Part shown: positions 5,761 through 8,139 of the stretch, piece after piece
How positions within the stretch are numbered: the first letter of the stretch is position 1
Layout of the letters: every line of letters begins with the position of its first letter
Assembly: GCA_902363535.1 (NCBI GenBank)
Contig: CABJAE010000021.1
Location: forward strand, 1 to 8,139
Source: Peptoniphilaceae bacterium
GTDB taxonomy: Bacteria > Bacillota > Clostridia > Tissierellales > Peptoniphilaceae
Length of the DNA: 8,139 bases
Direction: 5' to 3'
The notes under the pieces: model-generated
Told to the model about the DNA's origin: nothing
Database searches by the model: none
Seen by the model: the letters and a program-made list of their open reading frames with translations, nothing else
Translations under genes and position numbers: made by a program

Positions 5761-6321
5761 ATGAAGACCCTGGCCGCCTTAAAACACAAAAACTTCATCG
5801 CCGTGGACGGAGGCTACGGCTTCGATCAAAGCGCCCTTCGAGAAAGGTGGGGCGTCTACCGGGCGGATCGGGCTTGCGGCATCGCCGCCTTGGCCAATCT
5901 TATCGCCTATAAAGAGAAAAAACGGGCCTTCGACAAAAACGACGCCCTGAAGCTCATGGGCGAAATTCTCCTCGCCGCCCCGCCCAGACCCTGGGGCATC
6001 GCCGCCGGGGGCATCCTCGTGCGGGCCATGGGCCGCATGGGGAGGCAATACAGAGCGGAATTTTTAAAAACCCGGGCCACCGATGAAGAAATCAAAGCAT
6101 TCGTCCTTCGCGCGCTCACTGCTGATCGCCCCGTGGCACTTTTGAATACCAATCACCCCAATAAATCCTTCCGCTACCACTGGGTGACCATTACGGAAAT
6201 GGTGGAAGACGAGGGCGAGGTGTATGTGCGGTTCTCCTCCTGGGGGAGGCGGTATAAAATGCGATTTGAGGAGCTGTTTGTACGAGGAATGATGTATAGG
6301 AGTATGTTTTTTATAAAATAG
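5761..6321 (+). CDS. Putative peptidase C39-like (papain-fold) protein
   Basis: A 186-residue soluble protein without signal peptide or membrane segment. Two landmarks suggest a C39-like cysteine peptidase fold: ACGIAALANLIAY around residues 38-50, where C39 would be the nucleophile at the start of the first helix, and RYHWVTITEM (H140), followed by YVRFSSWGRRYKMRFEELF. The latter matches the usual pattern of catalytic His strand, acidic/Asn-W-G turn and F-E-E-L helix. The third catalytic position, usually Asp or Asn before W-G, reads Ser-Ser here, and no clear oxyanion Gln lies just before C39, so activity is uncertain. Family members include bacteriocin-leader peptidases and many uncharacterised enzymes. 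The gene is divergent from the ABC exporter, which raises but does not prove a shared role. Start ATG 5761 has AAAGG 8 bases upstream. Confidence 0.6.
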   Translation: MKTLAALKHKNFIAVDGGYGFDQSALRERWGVYRADRACGIAALANLIAYKEKKRAFDKNDALKLMGEILLAAPPRPWGIAAGGILVRAMGRMGRQYRAEFLKTRATDEEIKAFVLRALTADRPVALLNTNHPNKSFRYHWVTITEMVEDEGEVYVRFSSWGRRYKMRFEELFVRGMMYRSMFFIK

Positions 6322-6446
6322 TTTTTTTCTTTTGTTTTCGCACACCGTACTTTTCCGGGGAAGGGGCTACGTTCTTTATTAAAACTTCGGAGTATAGGAT
6401 AAAGCATTTTATCTTTATCTTCTCGCGGCCTTTGTTCAACAAACCA

Positions 6447-6499
6447 TTCCGGGGGAAGGAAAAAGGGCGTTGCGATTCGCCCTTATCCCTCCCCCGGAA
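6447..6499 (-). repeat. Intact palindromic repeat (long hairpin), inverted orientation
   Basis: Outer arms TTCCGGGGGAAGG (6447-6459) and CCCTCCCCCGGAA (6487-6499) pair with one mismatch. The inner arms AGGGCG (6464-6469) and CGCCCT (6478-6483) enclose the 8-base loop TTGCGATT. The 20-bp inner core is the exact reverse complement of the sequence restored at the insertion site of IS copy 1. This copy is not interrupted. No T-run follows, so terminator function is doubtful. Confidence 0.85.
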
Positions 6500-6617
6500 G
6501 CAGTGGAAGGAAATCTGATACATAAAGTACGCGATTGGAAAACAAGTAATATGCTTGAAGAACAGGAGTTGAAGAGAACTTGAAAAAGCGAAGTTCCTTT
6601 CCCATACAAAAACCGCA

Positions 6618-6646
6618 TGGGCCAATCCCTCTTCTGTGGGTATAAT
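6618..6646 (+). promoter_or_regulatory. Predicted promoter of the LURP-one-like gene
   Basis: A perfect TATAAT lies at 6641-6646, 54 bases before the ATG. At 17 bases spacing the -35 (TGGGCC) is poor. The -10 and the position make a start near 6653 likely, giving a leader of about 47 bases. Confidence 0.5.
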
Positions 6647-6654
6647 AAAACAGA

Positions 6655-6680
6655 GAAAAAAGAAAAAAGAAAAAAGAAAA
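6655..6680 (+). repeat. Tandem 7-bp purine repeat (GAAAAAA)
   Basis: G residues at 6655, 6662, 6669 and 6676 define three full GAAAAAA units and a partial fourth. The tract lies in the predicted leader, between the -10 and the ribosome site GGAGG (6690-6694). Such tracts can slip in replication, so leader length may vary between strains. Confidence 0.75.
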
Positions 6681-6699
6681 CAACCCACCGGAGGTCATC

Positions 6700-7191
6700 A
6701 TGTATCGTCTTTACGCAAAACAGAAAGTATTAAAACTCGAGGATCACTACGCCGTCACGGACGAATCCGAGGCGCCGGTCTATTTTATCGACCAGAATCT
6801 GAAATTTTTCGGCTACGACGTCCACGTCTCGGACAGGGAGAAAAATCCGTTGTTTTCCGTGGATCAGGAGCTCATGCACCTGATGCCCACCTATCACGTG
6901 CGCTTCGAAAACGGCGATGTCATGGACATTAAGGCACGCTTTTCCCTTTTCAAAAAGAAAATCGACATTACTTACAAGGGAAAGGATTTGCGCCTCGAGG
7001 GCGATGTTTTTTCTTGGGATTTTCGGATTTTAGACGAGAGCGACCGGGAAGTGGCGGCCATTGAAAAGAAAATCTTCGCCTGGGGCGACACCTTCGTCAT
7101 CGACGTCATAGACGAGGCCTACGCCGACGTGGCCGTGGCCATGATGATTGTCGTGGACCATATTATCGATATGGAGCAAAACAGCCATTAA
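6700..7191 (+). CDS. LURP-one-related (YxjI-type) protein
   Basis: A 163-residue soluble protein of the LURP-one-related family (tubby-like beta-barrel fold), named after a plant defence-related gene and common in Bacillota as YxjI-like proteins of unknown function. Family signs are the N-terminal MYRLYAKQKVLKLEDHYAVTD start, the alternating strands GYDVHVSD and LFSVDQELMHLMPTYHVRF, FSLFKKKIDITYKGKDL in the middle, and the FAWGDTFVIDVIDEAYADVAVAMMIVVDHI end, where the hydrophobic helix would sit inside the barrel. Length fits a single-domain member. GGAGG lies 5 bases before the ATG. It appears monocistronic; no clear terminator follows. No enzymatic activity is inferred, and the neighbours give no firm hint of its job. 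Confidence 0.85.
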   Translation: MYRLYAKQKVLKLEDHYAVTDESEAPVYFIDQNLKFFGYDVHVSDREKNPLFSVDQELMHLMPTYHVRFENGDVMDIKARFSLFKKKIDITYKGKDLRLEGDVFSWDFRILDESDREVAAIEKKIFAWGDTFVIDVIDEAYADVAVAMMIVVDHIIDMEQNSH

Positions 7192-7272
7192 AAGATTTAT
7201 TTTATGTGATTCGTAATCCTATTTTCTCTTTCACAACTGATACCTTTGCGAATCTTTCCCGGGGAGGGGAAG

Positions 7273-7323
7273 TGAGTTGGGCGAAGAATTATTCCTGGCG
7301 TAAAAGTAACTTCGCCCAACTCA
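7273..7323 (+). repeat. Perfect 14-bp inverted repeat, 23-base spacer
   Basis: TGAGTTGGGCGAAG (7273-7286) and CTTCGCCCAACTCA (7310-7323) are exact reverse complements. There is no T-run after the right arm on plus, but TTTC and TTTTT occur at 7327-7335, so weak terminator activity for the LURP-one-like gene cannot be excluded. Its G-rich lead-in resembles the other palindromic repeats in the window. Confidence 0.85.
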
Positions 7324-7345
7324 AAATTTCTTTTTGGCGACGCGG

Positions 7346-7436
7346 CCCAACAGGAATCGGAACCCGTTAGGGTTCCGCTCTGATAGAAGGCGTTTGTGGG
7401 TGGATGGGGATGGGGCCCCGGGGAAGGGGCAGAGGG
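7346..7436 (+). repeat. Structured intergenic repeat, copy C (left flank of IS copy 2)
   Basis: This 91-bp segment aligns with 268-357. It has the same CCCAACAGGAATC start, the same hairpin position (7358-7377, loop GTTA) and a nearly identical G-rich end at 7409-7436, which differs from 329-356 by a single C/T. It is preceded by GCGACGCGG, also found in copy A but not in copy B. It ends in AGAGGG, directly followed by the IS terminus. Confidence 0.75.
7358..7377 (+). repeat. 8-bp hairpin, loop GTTA, covarying partner of 280-299
   Basis: CGGAACCC and GGGTTCCG pair perfectly around GTTA. Relative to 280-299 both arms changed at two positions in a way that keeps pairing. Confidence 0.8.
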
Positions 7437-7476
7437 TGGATAGGTTACAATAATTAGGACAGTTTCCTTAAGGTGT
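7437..7476 (+). repeat. IS copy 2 left terminal inverted repeat
   Basis: Identical to the 40-bp left terminus of copy 1 at 358-397. The host sequence to its left differs from that of copy 1 by one missing C, which places the insertion one base away within an equivalent repeat. Confidence 0.85.
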
Positions 7477-7505
7477 GGTATCTTATGATCAACAAGGAGG
7501 ATCAA

Positions 7506-7817
7506 ATGGATAAAGCACCTAGAAAAAGAAGAGTCTTCTCAGACGAGTTCAAGCAGCACGTGGTGGACCTATACGAGGAAGGCATGAGTCGGCAAGAGAT
7601 CATTCAGAAATATTCGTTAACCCCTTCAGCTTTTGACCGCTGGGTTAGTCAATTCCGCACCACCGGGACCTTCAAAGAGACGGTTTCGTTGAGTGAATCG
7701 GATCAGGAAAAGATTGCCTTGCGTAAAGAGATTCAACGACTCAAGATGGAGAATGACATTTTAAAGCAGGCCGCGCTGATACTTGCGGAGAAAAACGATA
7801 CGTCATCGATCGTTTGA
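7506..7817 (+). CDS. IS3-family transposase OrfA, copy 2
   Basis: The 103-residue product has the same sequence as OrfA of copy 1: N-terminal helix-turn-helix (about 8-50) and C-terminal leucine-zipper-like helix (about 70-95). AAGGAGG at 7494-7500 lies 5 bases before ATG 7506. The run GAAAAAC at 7790-7796 is the equivalent candidate frameshift site. The end overlaps the orfB frame by 4 bases. Confidence 0.92.
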   Translation: MDKAPRKRRVFSDEFKQHVVDLYEEGMSRQEIIQKYSLTPSAFDRWVSQFRTTGTFKETVSLSESDQEKIALRKEIQRLKMENDILKQAALILAEKNDTSSIV

Positions 7818-8139
7818 AGCACAAATACCCGGTATCAGCGCTTTGCAGAGTGTTAGGAATCAGCCGTTCCGCTTACTATTACCGGCCGAAGCCTCTTACC
7901 GATGAGGCCATCGAGCTGGAGATCAAGGTTCGCTCCATCTTTCGCGCAAGTCATAACGTCTATGGCGCGCGCAGGATAAAAAGTAAGTTAGAAGCAGAAA
8001 ACATCGTCGCCTCTAGGCGACGAATTCGCGCCATCATGAAGAAACTTCACTTGGTATCCGTCTACACCAAAGCAAAATACAGACACCACCCGACCAGGAA
8101 AAACGAAGAGAAAGTACGCAACGTTCTCAACCGAGAATT
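7814..8139 (+). CDS. IS3-family transposase OrfB, copy 2, N-terminal part
   Basis: About 108 residues are visible before the window ends at ...NREF. They match OrfB of copy 1 except residue 40, His (CAC) in copy 1 and Arg (CGC) here. The visible part is the HTH_21-like N-terminal region. The DDE catalytic core lies beyond the window, so whether this copy is functional cannot be told. As in copy 1, the TTG at 7814 has no ribosome site and expression probably depends on a -1 frameshift from orfA. Confidence 0.88.
   Translation, partial: MKHKYPVSALCRVLGISRSAYYYRPKPLTDEAIELEIKVRSIFRASHNVYGARRIKSKLEAENIVASRRRIRAIMKKLHLVSVYTKAKYRHHPTRKNEEKVRNVLNRE

Larger units (their letters stand above)
6322..6699. 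other. 378-bp gap without a supported gene
   Basis: It holds a T-rich stretch just after the 5761-6321 gene (no GC hairpin, so no clear terminator), a G-rich motif TTCCGGGGAAGGGGC at 6353 that resembles the repeat arms elsewhere, a long hairpin at 6447-6499, a smaller hairpin GAACTT/AAGTTC at 6576-6596, and the promoter, A-rich leader and ribosome site of the 6700 gene. Reading frames here are low in complexity and have no ribosome sites. Confidence 0.7.
7192..7436. other. Repeat-rich gap before IS copy 2, no gene supported
   Basis: From the end of the LURP-one-like gene to the IS (and on to orfA at 7506, 314 bp without a host gene) the sequence holds an AT-rich stretch, a G-rich motif TTTCCCGGGGAGGGG at 7256, a long inverted repeat at 7273-7323, and structured repeat copy C at 7346-7436. 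A minus-strand frame crosses the region but has no domain or ribosome site. Confidence 0.7.
7437..8139 (+). mobile_element. IS3-family insertion sequence, copy 2, truncated by the window end
   Basis: The 703 bases match copy 1 (358-1060) with a constant offset of 7079. By eye I find one difference: A at 853 versus G at 7932. It lies in the same orientation as copy 1. The left terminus at 7437 (TGGATAGG) is intact; the right terminus and target duplication lie outside the window. The two copies bracket about 5.8 kb. Confidence 0.93.

Noticed and set aside
6550..6582. Ten-codon frame (MLEEQELKRT) as a possible exporter substrate peptide
   Set aside because: No ribosome site and no double-glycine motif. 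Too short and acidic/basic mixed to resemble a leader peptide.
6311..6688. Minus-strand 125-codon reading frame in the 6322-6699 gap
   Set aside because: Phenylalanine-rich, low-complexity translation of T-rich non-coding DNA that crosses the hairpin repeat. No ribosome site and no recognisable family.
358..8139. Active composite transposon made of the two IS copies
   Set aside because: Copy 1 is flanked by its own GGGC duplication and by both halves of one restored palindrome, showing a simple, separate insertion.

Overview
The window looks like an accessory, repeat-rich stretch of a Bacillota (Firmicutes) chromosome. The genes have strong AGGAGG-type ribosome binding sites, and the set includes a BmrCD/LmrCD-type heterodimeric ABC exporter, a GlsB/YeaQ-type membrane protein, a LURP-one/YxjI-type protein and IS150-like IS3-family insertion sequences. 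Coding regions are moderately GC-rich and the gaps between genes are AT-rich. An anaerobic clostridial or tissierellial lineage is possible, but the sequence alone does not fix the genus.

Layout. Positions 1-74 are the right end of one IS3-family element, with the last 14 codons of its transposase. Positions 75-357 hold no gene but carry two diverged copies of a structured intergenic repeat, facing each other. Positions 358-1611 are a complete 1254-bp IS3-family element with 40-bp imperfect terminal inverted repeats, orfA and orfB, and a 4-bp target duplication (GGGC). On the minus strand follow a small GlsB-type membrane protein (1829-2080) with a strong terminator, and a two-gene operon for an asymmetric ABC exporter (first gene 3974-5695, second gene 2176-3981, 8-bp overlap). 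A 65-bp divergent promoter region separates the operon from a plus-strand gene for a cytoplasmic protein resembling C39-like cysteine peptidases (5761-6321). A 378-bp gap with a strong hairpin repeat precedes a LURP-one-related gene (6700-7191). A second repeat-rich gap then leads into a second copy of the same IS in the same orientation (7437 to the window end).

How the parts relate. The two ABC subunits complement each other: the first has degenerate Walker B and H-loop residues, and the second has an atypical signature, giving one degenerate and one complete ATP site. The main finding concerns the IS and the intergenic repeats. Removing the IS and one copy of its GGGC duplication restores a long palindrome whose 20-bp core occurs intact, in inverted orientation, at 6464-6483. 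The second IS copy sits in a related repeat one base away from the equivalent position. This suggests an IS3-family element that targets a palindromic extragenic repeat, as described for IS1397 and ISKpn1 in enterobacteria. The same repeat carries a second hairpin whose stem differs between copies by paired, compensatory changes.
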